Source: Ilex aquifolium (lineage: Eukaryota; Streptophyta; Magnoliopsida; Aquifoliales; Aquifoliaceae). From it: a stretch of 64,000 bases of DNA. The notes under the pieces were generated by a model. The model was not told the origin of the DNA, ran no database searches, and saw only the letters and a program-made list of their open reading frames with translations. The stretch is from positions 9,824,001 to 9,888,000 of the forward strand of contig OX637402.1 in assembly GCA_951799425.1 (NCBI GenBank), given 5' to 3'. Made by a program: the position numbers and the translations under genes. Of this stretch, positions 45,979-58,980 are shown piece by piece. How positions within the stretch are numbered: the stretch's first letter is position 1; each line of letters opens with the position of its first letter.

Positions 45979-48052
45979 CTTACCCTCAACTGATGGTAAC
46001 CGGTGCGGAGATCTATCTTGGAGTAGACTTGCACCCCTCTTAGCTGATCAAACAAATCATCAATCCTTGGCAAAGGGTACCTATTCTTGATAGTAACCCT
46101 ATTTAACTGCCGGTAGTCTATGCATAGTCGAAGGGTCTTGTCCTTCTTCTTGGCGAATAACACCAGAGCGCCCCAAGGTGAAGTGCTCGGTCTAATAAAC
46201 CCCTGTCCAACAATTCCTGTAATTGGACCTTGAGTTCTTGCAACTCAGTAGGTGCCATCCTATGCGGAGTCATAAAAATGGGCGATGTATCGGGGTGCAA
46301 CTCAATAGTGAAGTCGACATCCCTAGGTGGAGGTAATCCCGGTAGTTCATCCGGAAAAACATCCTCATACTCACAAACAACCCGAGGTAGACCCAACTCC
46401 TGTCTCACCTCGTCCTCTAGGGTAAGACTTGCCAGCCAACCCATCAGCTGCCCGTGCCATCTAGAGTCGTACACGGCTTGGGGTAAAACACCGTGTTTTT
46501 CCCCTTGGAATATGAAACAAACACCATCTGGTGTGTATGCGGTGACCTTCTTATGATCACAATCAATGACAACATGGTGTGTTGTCAACCAGTCCATCCC
46601 AAGGATGACATCGAACTCCGACATGTCCATGACCCTAAGGTCCACAGTGAGTAGAGTCCCTGAGATCTCTTACTCACAACCCCGACATATCTGATCACTC
46701 CTCACCCTAGCTCCTAGAGGAGAACTCACATGCAATGGCTCTTCCAAGGTTTCAACCTCCAAGCCCAAATCTTTCACACATGATGCAGCAATAAAAGAAT
46801 GAGATGCACCAGAGTCGAATAACACCCTTGCCCATAAGCGAGAGAGTAGAAATGTACCCTGAATGACTGACTGATCCACTGGCATAGTCTGAGGTGTGAT
46901 GGCGTAGACACGGCCCTGGGTCCCCGAAGTCTCGGCCTGTAAGCCCTGTCCTCGACCTCGACCCATGCTCTGGCCCATCTGGCCTGATTGAGGAACCCCC
47001 GCACGTGAGGTAGTAGGTGCTTGTGCAGCACCCTGAAACTGGTACTAGCTTCCCTGGCCCATGGTGGGGTAAGTAGGAATAAAGTGAGTTTGTGAGTGTC
47101 CCACCGATGACTGGGACTGAGACGCCCCATAACTTTGGGATCCCTGCCTCTAAGGACAATCCCGCTTCATGTGACCCGACTGGTGGCAATGGAAACAAGT
47201 CTTCTGGCTTGCCTGGTAGGTAGTCCTAAAATTTCTCCCGCCTGGGGAGGATTGACCTTGGCCTTGGCCTTGATAGCCTCGGCCCTGTGGAGTAGAAGTC
47301 CTTTGCTTCTTCCCTGAACTAGAAGGAAAAGATTGGCCCTCATTCTTCTTGTCCTTAACACCCGCTTCCCGGATGTTCCGTGTGTCATCCACCTCTCTCT
47401 CAATGGTTATAGCTGTCTCAACCATCAAGTCCAAGTCTTGCAGGAGAAGACCCACAATTTTACCCCGGATGGACAATTTCAGACCATCCTCAAACTTTCT
47501 CACCTTGGCCATATCTGTGGCCACATAGTCGTCGGCGAAACGAGCTAATTTCGTGAACTTAGCCATGTATTCCAACACCGTCATTTTCCCTTGTTTCAAA
47601 TCTAGGAATTCCCGAGCCTTAGCTTGCCGAACAGACGCCGAAAAATATTTGCCCATGAAGAGCTCTTTGAACTCGTCCCATGTCATCGCCTCCAGATTCT
47701 TAGAGGCCCTTGCCCAATCCCACCACACTTGGGATTCTCCCTCTAGCTGGAAAGTAACTAGCATTACCTTAGTGGCATCGAAGGTGATCTCCATAGCCCC
47801 TAAGATCTTGTCGACTTGTCGGAACCAATGGTCAGCCACCATCGGATCCGCCCCTCCCATGAAGGTCGGAGGCTTGTGTGCCTTGAACTTCTGGAGGTTA
47901 CTTGAGCCTCCTTGGCCCACATTTGCACTAGCCTATGCAATGGTAGCAGCCGCAGCACCAATAGCCTCCACGAAGGCTTGTTGGTCAACGGCCAGTGGTG
48001 GTTGGTTGTTGTTCCGTCCACCGCCTCGGCGTCCTCTCCCTCTATTTGCCAT
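45979..48052 (-). pseudogene. Element G gag-protease-RT start
   Basis: In sense order from 48052: basic Gly/Arg/Asn-rich N-terminus; retrotransposon gag domain (47.9-47.3 kb, with DHWFRQVDKIL and VWWDWARAS); a Ser/Gln-rich linker and zinc knuckle CFHCHQSGHMKRDC (~47.17 kb); aspartic protease with LFDSGASHSFIA (~46.8 kb); then the beginning of reverse transcriptase ([20 protein letters not shown], ~46.1 kb). The sequence runs straight into the A+B insertion and continues at 12563. The gag and RT types fit Tekay/Del chromoviruses. This block is broken several times. Confidence 0.85.
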
Positions 48053-48396
48053 CTACACACATGCCAAATAGCAATAGAACCTCACATAGTATCCCAAGAT
48101 AGGGATCAAGCGCAAAACGTTGAGAATTTTCTCATTGTCTCACTGGTAGAACGTGTGTCACGTACTAGCAGACCCTTACACATTGAATTATCTCGTTCAT
48201 TCCATTTTTCAAACAACCTTGGGGTTTTTGTTTTCTAACCATAGTGTTTCCCTTTCCATATACATTCTACCATGCATATAATTCATACAACACATAGCAC
48301 ATAACATGTAACAAATTGAGCACATAACATGAAATGCACAATGGATGCAATGGCCTAACCCATGCCCCTCAAGCCCTAGGTAAATCGTATACCTAG
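48053..48396 (-). other. Leader of element G
   Basis: Noncoding sequence between the primer sites and gag. Its outer ~140 bases match the leader of H at 2844-2978. Confidence 0.7.
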
Positions 48397-48580
48397 GCTC
48401 TGATACCAAGCTGTGACACCCCTAAAATCGGGTCTCCATAATTAACCCATGATTAACTCGAACTGAGCGAAGATATCAATATGCTCTGATACCAAGCTGT
48501 GACACCCCTAAAATCGGGTGTCCGTAATTAACCCATGATTAACTCGAACTAAGCGAAGATATCAATATGCTCTGATACCA
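48397..48580 (-). repeat. Triplicated tRNA-Met primer site of G, 86-bp period
   Basis: TGGTATCAGAGC (minus strand) occurs at 48397-48408, 48483-48494 and 48569-48580. Each is followed on the plus strand by AAGCTGTGAC and LTR-end sequence; the first two units are nearly identical 86-base repeats. The outermost site adjoins the LTR that continues to 49297. Confidence 0.9.
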
Positions 48581-48583
48581 AGC

Positions 48584-49297
48584 TGTGACGCACCTGAAAC
48601 TGGGGGTCATTTACAAGTTCGTTGATCATCCATCAACCCGCGAAAAAACCTGTGGATGTCGCTTAACCCGACACCACGTCAATAGCATCCCCTTAACCGG
48701 GATTATGGCCCACAAGTGTAACATGTGTTCCATTGTTCATTGGATCCAACGAAGGTCCAATATACCATGATTTATACTCCATTATGGTCCATTTACATCT
48801 TTGGAGGGAAGGAAAACATAGGCTGAAAACATGGCAAAACAGTTTTAAAATTTGATTTTTTTGGAAAGAGTACCGGTACTGCGTACGAGTACGGTTTGCC
48901 CACTGGAAAAAGTGTACCGGTACACTGTATCGGTACTGTATGCCTACTGGAAAAAGTGTACCGGTACGGTTTGCCCACTGGACAACAGCGTACCGGTACT
49001 GTCTGTCCATTTTTTTGCCTATTTCAACTGTTTTGGATTTCAAATCCATTCCAAACCCTTCCACATCCATCCAATACATGTTTAACATCATTTCCCACAC
49101 AAAACTTGGTACTCATAAGTTCTATTACATTCACTTACATAAATTTACATGCCAAAACTATGTTTTCATAAATATTTTTACAAAAACTCCAAGTAAAGCC
49201 ACATTCCGGCTTTCTTCACCCTTGAGGCTCCAAATGAGAGCCGTCCACCGGCGTGTGTTCCACACGTGAAATGTTTTCCCGTATAGGGTGAGCTATG
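48584..49297 (-). repeat. 5' LTR of element G, interrupted by E
   Basis: Starts TGTGACGCACC on the plus strand and matches the 3' LTR (7546 onward) from 48671 until element E begins at 49298. The remainder would lie beyond the window. Confidence 0.8.
48870..48999 (-). promoter_or_regulatory. GTACCGGTAC palindrome cluster in 5' LTR of G
   Basis: GTACCGGTAC and near-copies at 48870-48999, fewer than in the 3' LTR (7744-7890), interleaved with CCCACTGGA or CCTACTGGA. Confidence 0.55.
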
Positions 49298-51037
49298 TGA
49301 TTAACACAAAACTTTGTATATTTTATGTGCTGAATCATGTTATTTTAATTGCTGTTGGAGATTAAATGCTGGGAGTTAGGTTAATTGCGTTCTTAACAAT
49401 AATATTTGGTGTTTGCAGTTAACAGGTGCTAAAAGAGGCTTCTTAAGGCCTTCCCAAATCAATTGAGACAAATGGGGACAAAAAGGTAACTTGGGGATAG
49501 CTCAGGAGAGGAGGAAATCAGAAAATCAAGAACTCAGCCAAACCGTACCTGTACGCTGAGGCTACTGGAGCTAATCTCAGAAAACCAAGAAGTCAGCCAA
49601 ACTATACCGGTACGCATACCGGTACGCTGAGGCTACTGGAGTTAATCATACCAGTATGCATACCGGTACGCAGAAGCCACTGGAGTTCGCCGTACTGGTA
49701 CAATTTGCCTGATATGCCCAACTACTCTGCAACTCATGTCTGCTGCTTCGAGAGTCCCACCAATAGATCCCCCATGATCCCCTGACACGCCCACAACACT
49801 ATTCATCCCTATAACACCTTGATTGCAAGTTTTAGAGTCTAGGTGATTAATGAGAAGAGAAAAGAGAAGAGGAGCTGGGTGTGCAGACAAGCTCTGCAAC
49901 CCCTCTATCCAGCCACCCCTCCTGCACCCCTACAGATGGAGGTCAATTTTGAAGACTAGGGCACCTCTCCAAGGACGTTTTTGGGGGGGAAAAGGATCTT
50001 CAGCAGAGGCATTCAGCCATTAGCCAGATATAGACTAATATAGAGATAGAAAGTCTAGGAAGATGATGAATAGTGTTCTAGAGAGATAAACTTGAGATTT
50101 TTCCATTTTCTTCATTACATTGTCTTGTAATTGGCTGTAAGAACTTTTCAAGCTTCATTTAATATCATTAATGTTGTTCTCCTTCAAGTGCATTGTTAGT
50201 TTAATGTTCTTTTAAGCTTCTACCATTAATGCAACAAAGTTCTTCATTTTCTTAGCTGTAAAATGGGTTTTGAATGCATTCTCTTCTAGCTTATGTTTTC
50301 TAGCATTTTGTGTACTTAAGAACTTCATCTCTTTGCAATGCTTTCTCATTACATTGTTGATTTCATTCCAAGCATGAGTAGCTAAATCTTCTAGTTGGCA
50401 AAACCAAGGGAACCTCCACTTGGGTATGCCATTTCAACTCATTCTCCTCCCTTTTTCAGAGATCAATGGTTCGGTTTGACTGGGTTAAGAGTGGATAAAT
50501 TCGTGAGTCTTTGATATTCCGTAGGCCTAGTCACGGATTATGCTTAGATACTCACCCTTCTTATCCCTAGCTTCCCACGAATCAATCGTTCATTCATGCT
50601 CTATTTGAGGAGGGATTTGAGTTGAGATGGCATTCCTAGTGGAGTAACCTCTTGGGTTTGCCAACATTTGTTTCTCACTTCATTTTCACCAACACACACT
50701 CACCAAACAAATTTTCAACCACAAAGATTTTACACTTTCTTTTACTCAAAAATCACATTCCCCTTGGTTTACTTCCTTCCTCGTGGAAATGACCTTGGAA
50801 TACCACCAAGTAAAACACGACCCGCAAAAGTCTCCTTGCGCTTGGGGAGCACTTTTGTATACTCACACATAATTTTGTGCATCCACATTTCACATTTCCA
50901 CCATCCCATTTTCCTTTCCTCTTGCCCTTTCTTTTGACACTATCCCAAGGGAGAGTGACACTCCCCTTATCCATACATTACACATTTTGAGGGATAGATT
51001 TTAGAGGTTAGGAAACAACAAGATTTTTGGTCAAGCA
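49298..51037 (+). repeat. 5' LTR of element E
   Basis: About 1740 bases, starting TGATTAACACAAAACTTTG and ending GGTCAAGCA before the primer site. The first ~60 bases match the LTR start of C. TACCGGTACGC palindromes and degenerate copies lie between about 49540 and 49710. Confidence 0.8.
49540..49710 (+). promoter_or_regulatory. GTACCGGTAC-type palindrome cluster in E LTR
   Basis: Pairs such as ATACCGGTACGCATACCGGT (from about 49615) and degenerate copies, separated by GCTACTGGAG or GCCACTGGAG spacers. The same core and spacer occur in the LTRs of D and G. Confidence 0.5.
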
Positions 51038-51334
51038 TTTTTGGCACCGTTGTCGGGGAAGGCAAGTGTCAAACCAAGAAGGTGATTTCCGGACGACGGA
51101 GGTAAGTCCTGTGATCTTCATCAAGGGCTTAGGTACGTTGTCTTGTGTATATATTCTTGTTTGTGTATACTTTCATTTGTAGATAGTTTGTGCATGTGGG
51201 GAAAGGACGAACAAAACCGATTAGTTAGACAACCCTTAGGCCCCAACATGAACATCAACCAAGACCCACCCGAGGATGCGGGTGATAATTTTTAGAATGT
51301 CGGTGTAAATCCAAACGTTCAAGGGGGTGGGGGA
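51038..51334 (+). other. Primer site and leader of E
   Basis: Primer site TGGCACCGTTGTCGGGGA at 51042-51059, two bases different from the tRNA-Asp match in A, B, F and I. The leader then runs into the start of gag. Confidence 0.75.
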
Positions 51335-54300
51335 TTGCAACCACCTAGAATGCCCAACCTACGAGTGCAATTTCCTCTTCCTATGGATGAGGGGAATAAC
51401 ATTCCAATGGATCCTCCGACAAGGTCTATGAGGGATTTCCTTCAACCAACTCGTAGCACCACACCATCATGCATCCTCCTCCCAGTCCAAGCTCAGCTTT
51501 TCCAAGTTAAGCCGAGGATGTTGCAACTACGTCCTACATTCCATGGGATTGAAAACGAAAACCCTTACCGGCACATAAAAGGGTTTGAGGATATAGTTGC
51601 AACATTCAATGCTAACTATGCTATGGAGGACATAGCTCGATTGAAATTGTTCCCTTTCTCCCTTAGTGATAAGGCCAAATCATGGTTCGATGCCATGCGA
51701 CCTCGATCCATTACCTCTTGGGCTCAAATGGTTTCGGTATTTTTGAATAAATTTTTTTCGGTTCATAGAACCACTGCTTTGAAAAAGGAAATTCAAAATT
51801 TTTCTGAGAAGCCCAATGAGCAATTTTATCAATGCTGGGATCGTTACAAAGAGTTGTTGCAATCCATACCACATCATGGCTTTGAGTCGTGGCAATTGGT
51901 AAGTTTCTTCTACGAAGGAATCACACCAACCCATAGACAATTCATTGACATGATGTGCAATGGCGAGTTCTTAAACAAAGACCCTGATGAAGCCCTCGAC
52001 TACTTTAGTACATTGGCCCAAAATGCACAATCTTGGGACGTTAGGGATCCAAGCGATGTACCTAGGACATCTCCGGGTAGTAGTCAGCCATAAAGGGGAA
52101 GAATCTATGATTTGAGAGACCGGGAAGACTTGCTTTCACAAATTGCCAAATTATCAAGAAAAGTTGATAGCCTTGAGGTCAATAGGAGGCATGAAGTGTC
52201 ACATATGGCAAAGACCGAGGGGGTTTGTTCAATTTGTGAGAGTGTCGAGCATTCCATATTGGAGTGCCCGAGCATTCCGGCGCTTAGCGTACCATGAACA
52301 AGTCCATGCCTTCAATCAACCGAGGCACTCATTTTCTCCAAATGCTAACACTTACAATCCGGGGTGGAGTAATCACCCTAATTTCAGTTGGAGAAATGAC
52401 AACCCCGTCCCTCATGGATCAAACACATACACACCACCCATGCCACCTAAGCAAGGTCAACACCACAACCAATACCAAGGTCAAGGGCAAGCATCTAGCT
52501 CCCAATACCCCCGGTCCAATCCGCAAGGGTTTTCATCAAATCCACTCTCACAAAATTTCTCCCAAAGTCCGCCTCCCCAAAACTTCTCCCAACAAGGTCC
52601 ATCAAATCCTCCCACCTACCAACCTCCCCATAAGAGGAACTTGGAGGATGTGCTCTATAACTTCATTCAAAGCCAAACCACCTTCAATAACAACATTTTA
52701 GCCCAACTCACGAAAATCACCAATGCCATAGGGTTATCACAACAAGAGAAGGGGAAATTCCCCGCTCAACCCCAAGAGAACCCTAAAGGCCAACATTTTA
52801 TTGAATTGGCCGAGCCTGCCAAAGAGAGTTGTGAGCAACTCAAGGCAATCACTACCCTTCGTAGCGGCAAACAAATCGATAAATCTGTTGTGCCAAGGGT
52901 TTCACCCAAAGTTGCATTGCCAATAGAAGAAAAGAAAAAGAGTGAGGCCGAAGCGGGTGAGTTGAGTGAAGAGAAGGAAAAGGAGGTTGATGAGAAAGAA
53001 AAATTGACAGATGATTGTGTATTTATTCCTCCTATGCCTACCCCTTTCCCACATCGTTTGAAGCCACCTGTCAAGGTGGCAAATTATGCTGATATTTTGG
53101 AAATGTTTAAGCAGGTGAAGATTAACATCCCACTCCTCGACACCATCAAGAAAATATCATCGTGTGCCAAAATCTTGAAGGATCTATGCACGGTGAAAAG
53201 GAGATTGAATGTCCACAAGAAGGCGTTCCTCACAGAACAAGTCAGCTCCATATTGAGGACTAATACTCCTCCAAAATTCAAAGACCCCGGCTGCCCAACA
53301 ATTGTCATCACCATTGGGAATTGCCGGGTGGAACAAGCATTGCTTGACTTGGGAGCGAGTGTCAACCTCCTTCCCTACTCAGTGTATTAACAACTCAAGC
53401 TCGAGGAGTTGAAGCCCACTTCAATTACACTTCAACTAGCGGATGGGAGTATTCGCACACTAAGGGGAGTAGTGGAAGATGTTTTGGTTCAAATTGATAA
53501 ATTTTACTTTCCCGTCGATTTTATTGTGCTAGATACACATCCTATTGCTAACCTTAGTTCCCAAATCCCCGTTATACTTGGACGACCTTTCCTTGCTACG
53601 TCTAATACTGTGATAAATTGCAGGAATGGTCTAATGAAGTTGGTGTTTGGGAACATGACAATGGAGCTCAATGTATTCAATCTGGCAAAGCAACCGAGTG
53701 ATGACGAGGAAGTGAGTGAAGTCAATAGAATCGACACCTTGGTTGAGGAGCACTTGGAGTTGGAAAGGATGTTGAAATTCAAAGAAGAAGGAGTTGTGGA
53801 CCTTGAGGAGTTGGATGAGCAAGAGGAGGTAGGAGAATTGAAAGGGATGGGAAGTTGGATCCCTACATTCGAAGAGTTGCCTCAACAAGAAAAGAAAAAA
53901 TTTTCGTCTGATGAACAAAAGCTAACCCTGGAGTTGAAGCCATTACCCTCTCATTTGAAGTATGCATATCTTGGCGATGGAGACACATTCCCGGTGGTCA
54001 TCAGCTCGACATTGAATATGGAACAAGAAAGAGAACTTTTGGAGGTATTGAGAAAGCACAAAGGAGCAATTGGGTGGACCATTGCGGATATCAAGGGTAT
54101 AAGCCCTCTCATTTGCACACACCGCATTTATCTAGAGGAGGATTCAAAACCTTCCCGAAAACCACAAAGACGTTTGAATCCTATCATGAAGGAGGTGGTA
54201 AGGGATAAGGTCTTGAAACTACTTGATGTGGGGATCATTTTCCCAATCGCCGATAGTAAATTGGTGAGCCCCACACAAGTAGTACCTAAGAAGTCCGGAG

Positions 54301-56844
54301 TTACGGTGGTTGCGAATGATGAGAATGAACTTATACCTACAAGAGTGATCATCGGATGGAGGGTGTGCATCGATTACCGAAAGTTGAATGCTTGCACAAG
54401 AAAAGACCACTTCCCATTGCCATTCCTCGATCAAGTTCTAGAACGAGTAGCGGGTCATCTATTCTACTATTTTTTAGATGGATACTCTGGCTACAATCAG
54501 ATCGAGATTACTTTGGAGGGATCAAGAGAAGACCACCTTCACATGCCCCTATGGTACCTTTGCTTACCGCCGCATGCCATTTGGACTGTGCAATGCCCCG
54601 GGGACTTTTCAACGTTGTATGATGGGGATTTTCAGCGATATGGTGGAAAAGATAGTGGAGGTCTTCATGGACGACTTTTATGTGTTCGGGGATTCATTCG
54701 AGGGATGTTTGGCAAATTTGGAAAAGGTTCTAACAAGATGTGAGGAGAAGAATCTAGTGTTGAATTGGGAAAAATGTCACTTTATGGTGACGGAAGGAAT
54801 GGTGCTTGGCCACATAGTCTCGGTGAGGGGTATTGAAGTCAAAAAATCCAAGGTGGAGGTCATCTCCAACCTCCCCACGCCAAGAGCCATTAAGGGAATT
54901 CGGTCATTTTTAGGCCATGCAGGTTTTTATCGCAGGTTTATAAAAAATTTCAGTGCATTGGCCCGACCCTTGACCAACCTACTGTCTAAGGAGATCCCTT
55001 TTGAGTGGTCGGATGACTGTGAGGCATCTTTTAAAAAACTTAAGAGCATGCTAGTCACGCCTCCTATCATGCGACCACCCAGGTGGGATCTACCTTTTAA
55101 GATCATGTGCGACGCGAGTGATTACGCGGTCGGAGCAGTGCTTGGTCAAAGGGAGGAAAACAGGCCGTATGTGATACACTATGCTAGCAAAACACTCAAT
55201 GATGCTCAGATGAATTACACTACCACCGATAAAGAGTTGCTAGCAGTAGTGTTTGCCTTAGATAAATTTCGCTCATACATAATTGGTTCACCTATTGTTG
55301 TCTTTACTGACCATTCTACCTTGAAGTACTTGTTGTCTAAGCAGGATGCGAAACCAAGACTCATTAGGTGGATACTCCTCCTACAAGAATTTGACTTGAC
55401 GATCAAGGACAAGAAATGAGTTGAGAACGTGGTGGCGGATCATTTATCCCGGCTTGTGGTGCAGGAGGCTGATGAGCACATTCCGATCCTTGACTTTTTC
55501 CCTGACGAACATTTACTTTCAATTCATTCGGTATGTCCTTGGTATGCTGATATATGTAACTTTCTTGCAACAAGACAGATACCGCCACAATGGAGTCCAG
55601 AGGATAGAAGACGATTTATGGCGGATGTGAAGTACTTCTACTTCGACAATCCATACTTGTTCAAGTATTGTCCCGACCAAGTCATGAGAAGATGTGTACC
55701 TGAGAACGAACAACGGGACGTACTTGCATTTTGCCATTCCTAAGCTTGCGGCGGACATTTTTCAGCGAAGAAGACTTCCGCTAAAATTCTTCAATCAGGT
55801 TTCTACTGGCCTTCTCTTATCAAAGATTGTGTTTCGTTCTGTAAAGCATGCGACAGATGCCAACGATTGGGTAGTGTGACCCGAAGAAACATGATGCCCC
55901 TCTCCCCTGTGCTGGTCATAGAAATATTCGACTGTTGGGGCATCGAATTCATGGGTCCATTCCCTATGTCATTCGGTTATCTATACATCCTTCTGGCAGT
56001 GGACTATGTGTCCAAGTGGGTGGAGGCCATCCCGACCAAGACTAATGACCACCGGGTCGTAGTCAAGTTCCTTAAAGAGAATATCTTTTCGAGGTTTGGG
56101 ATGTCTCGAGCAATAATTAGTGATGGTGGATCCCACTTCTGTAATAGGCCATTTGCATCTCTAAAGTTCAAATATGGCGTCACTCACAAAGTATCCACCG
56201 CTTATCACCCACAAACAAATGGCCAAGCCGAGCTAGCCAATAGGGAGATCAAGACCATCCTAGAAAAAACTGTTAACCCGAGTAGAAAGGATTGGTCGGA
56301 CAGATTGAAGGATGCCCTATGGGCATACCGCACTGCCTTTAAGACTGTTTTGGGCATGTCTCCCTACCGGCTTGTCTATGGAAAGGCTTGCCATCTGCCG
56401 GTCGAAATGGAACACAAGGCCTATTGGGCCATCAAAACTCTAAATTTTAATTTGAGAATGACGGGTGAACATAGGAAGTTAGAGCTGAATGAGTTGGAAG
56501 AGATTCGACGAGATGCGTATGAGAGCTCAAAAATTTCAAAGGAACGGGCTAAAATCTTCCATGATAATTCCATCATACGGAAATCATTTGAGCCCGGGCA
56601 AAAAGTGCTCTTATACAATTCTCACCTCTCAATTTTTCAAGAAAAACTTCGATCCCGTTGGGATGGCCCCTATCTTGTCACGGTGGCCTACCCCAACGGA
56701 GCTGTTGAGGTGACGAATCCCGAGAATGGTCAGACATTCAAGGTCAATGGCCAAAGACTCAAGCCATTCTTCGAGGGTTCTGAAGAGCAAGAAGTGGAGG
56801 AAGAGTTAATGGATCCCGTGTATCTGGAGTTGGAGGAGGAGTAG
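51335..56844 (+). pseudogene. Element E gag-pol (about six breaks)
   Basis: In order: capsid (51.3-52.1 kb; MLQLRPTFHGIENENPYRHI and FYQCWDRYKELLQSIPHHGF), zinc knuckle CSICESVEHSILEC (~52.23 kb), a Pro/Gln/Asn-rich linker, and protease LLDLGASVNLLPYSVY (~53.35 kb). Reverse transcriptase (54.1-54.9 kb) has [34 protein letters not shown] and an FMDDFYVFG catalytic box. RNase H follows ([15 protein letters not shown], ~55.1 kb), then integrase with HHCC (~55.75-55.86 kb) and core and C-terminus to 56844 ([37 protein letters not shown]). This is an Athila polyprotein, moderately diverged from A/B. No accessory gene of E is in the window. Confidence 0.88.
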
Positions 56845-57123
56845 TTTATGTCTATGCTTTTTAGTGTATAGTTGCTTTCATTTACTTATGTTATTTTTAT
56901 TTCATGGCACTTACCTTCTTTGGTTGTATAGTATTGATCTTCTGAGTTTCAGATTTTGGTGCTTTTGTTGAAGCTCAATTGCGAGGTGTACTCTAACCCT
57001 ACCTATCTTTTTATTGTCCTTCAGTGCATACCATATCTTTTTGTTGCATTAGGGACAATGAATCTAGTTGGGGGGTGAGGTGCATGCTACACCAATGGTT
57101 GTGGAATTCTTTTTGTGGATAAC
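56845..57123 (+). other. Region after integrase in E, with a purine tract
   Basis: Noncoding. Contains AGTTGGGGGGTGAGGTGCAT at about 57065-57084, a polypurine-like motif that is not at an LTR edge, then runs to the D insertion. Confidence 0.6.
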
Positions 57124-58966
57124 TGCTTGATGAAAAACGTTGTTGTTTCCTAACCTCTAAAAACCATCCCTTAATGTGTATATGATTTAGGTGCTAAGGG
57201 AGTGTCACTCTCCCTTGGGATGATGTCAAAAGAAAGGGCAACGAAATGGTTGATGGAATGAAATGAAATGTATGAAATTGAATGTGTGAAATGAACAAAA
57301 GTGCTCCCCAAGCGTAAGGAGTCTTTTGGTTGTCGTGTTTTACTTGGAAAAGTATTCCAAGGTCGTCTCCTCAGGGAAGGAAAGTTCAAGTGTGGTGAAG
57401 GTGATTTTGGTGAACAAAAGGAAAAGTGTAAAATCTTTTGTTGAGTTTTGGTGTTTGAAGTTTGTGAATGAAAATACAATAAAAACAAGTGTTGGCTAAT
57501 CCAAAAGGTTCACTCCAATGGGAATGCCCAATCAACTCGAAACCTTCCTCCGAGGGTTTATAGATGAACGATTGATTCGTGGGAAACTAGGGATAAGATG
57601 GGTCACTATCTAAGCATAAATCGTGACTAGGCCTATGGAATATCAAAGACTCACCAACTTATCCACCCTCAACCCAGTCAAACTGAACCATCGTACATCG
57701 AGAGAGGAAAGAAAATGAGTTGAATTGGAAAACCCAAGAGGAGGTCTCCCTTGAATTAGCCAACTAAAAATCTAGCTACTCATGAAAGCAAGAAAAGAAT
57801 GCATAATGTAAAGAGACATAATGAAGAAATAAAACATGGAATTTAACTTAAAGCAAGAAAACTTGAGCTATGAAGAAAAATATACAATACCCATTTTAAA
57901 GCAAGAAATGAAGAAAACTTGGAAGCAACAATGGTGGAATCTAGAACATGTGATTAAACTTGAAATGTACTTGAAGTGAATGACATTAAAGACATTAAAT
58001 GAAGATTACAAGATCCTTACATTAAACTACAAGTGAAAAGATGGAAGAAAATGCAAAAACATAAACATTTCTACTATTCATCTTCTTCCTAACAATTCTA
58101 AGCTTAGGTAGCCACCCTCTTCAAAGCTTGTGAATGCTAAATATATGGAGAGTGAGTCTTCATTTTCGTCCATGAGGGTCCCTAGGGTCTGTGTGTGCAG
58201 GCCTCCCATCAATGGGAGGTGATTTGAAGTCTTGGACAGGCTAGGAGAAGCTTAGCCTGCAACTCCCCTGGCAGCCCCCTTCTCTCCCATCCCCATTAAT
58301 GTCATTGCCTCCAAAGTCTTCAACAAGGGTGTAGGAGGCATGTCAAAATGCAGAAAATGCAAGTGGGAGAATCATAGGTGGGACCCCCAAGCAAGTGGAG
58401 CATAAGATGCAGGTGATCTGGGCTGTTTCAGAAGAGCGTACCGGTACGCGTACCGGTATTGCGAACTCCAGTAGCATAAGCGTACCGGTACGCCTTCCGG
58501 TACGGTTTCTACTCCGGACCAGTTTTTGTAGAATTGTCATAATGTTTGACACAACCATTAGATTAAGCTGAAATTTTGACACAATACAGAAGACATCCAG
58601 ATCTACAACTTTTATGTTTTGCCCTCTTTCAGATTCGAAGTGGATCATGGTCGAAAATGAGAAAAACAGAAGTACTGTGTCAAAACTTTGGGAAACCAGT
58701 GGGCTAAACCTTCCAAATTTCATTTTTCTTGGTTTCTTCACCTTTAAGCCTCCAAATCCTCGTTGAATGTGTCCATCTCTTCACCACTCATTCATCCTTA
58801 GTTGCAAGGTTACAAAATCCATGATATACGCTATAATTACCTGCAACATCGAAAATTCAACATTATTCATAAATTGGGCTAACTCTAAGTAATTAATTGC
58901 AAAGTTAAGTTAAAATGCATGTAATGAGGCCATCAAATATACAATATTTTGTGCTCATCACACCCC
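57124..58966 (-). repeat. 3' LTR of D
   Basis: Plus strand TGCTTGATGAAAAACG...GTGCTCATCA, next to the polypurine tract at 58967. Confidence 0.85.
58436..58512 (-). promoter_or_regulatory. GTACCGGTAC palindrome cluster in 3' LTR of D
   Basis: GCGTACCGGTACGC at 58436-58449, a second overlapping copy, and another near 58483, with CTCCAGTAGC spacer. The 5' LTR has the same cluster at 63405-63480. Confidence 0.55.
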
Positions 58967-58980
58967 CCAACTTAAGCTTT
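58967..58980 (-). other. Polypurine tract of D
   Basis: Minus strand TAAGTTGGGGGGTG directly before the LTR start TGATGAGCAC. Confidence 0.8.

Larger units (their letters stand above)
7546..49297 (-). mobile_element. Element G: old Tekay/Del chromovirus, split by A+B
   Basis: Minus strand, occupying 7546-12563 and 45979-49297 on either side of the A+B insertion. Order in sense: 5' LTR (49297-48584, itself interrupted by E), tRNA-Met primer sites, leader, gag, protease, reverse transcriptase, RNase H, integrase with a chromodomain-like end, polypurine tract, 3' LTR. The initiator-Met primer site and chromodomain-like C-terminus point to the Tekay/Del chromovirus lineage. It is broken many times, roughly eight or more, and is the oldest element here judged by decay and by carrying two later insertions. 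Confidence 0.85.

Noticed and set aside
48397-48580. The 86-base repeats as a CRISPR-like or satellite array.
   Set aside because: Only three units, without spacers; each contains an LTR end and primer site, so it is a retrotransposon rearrangement.
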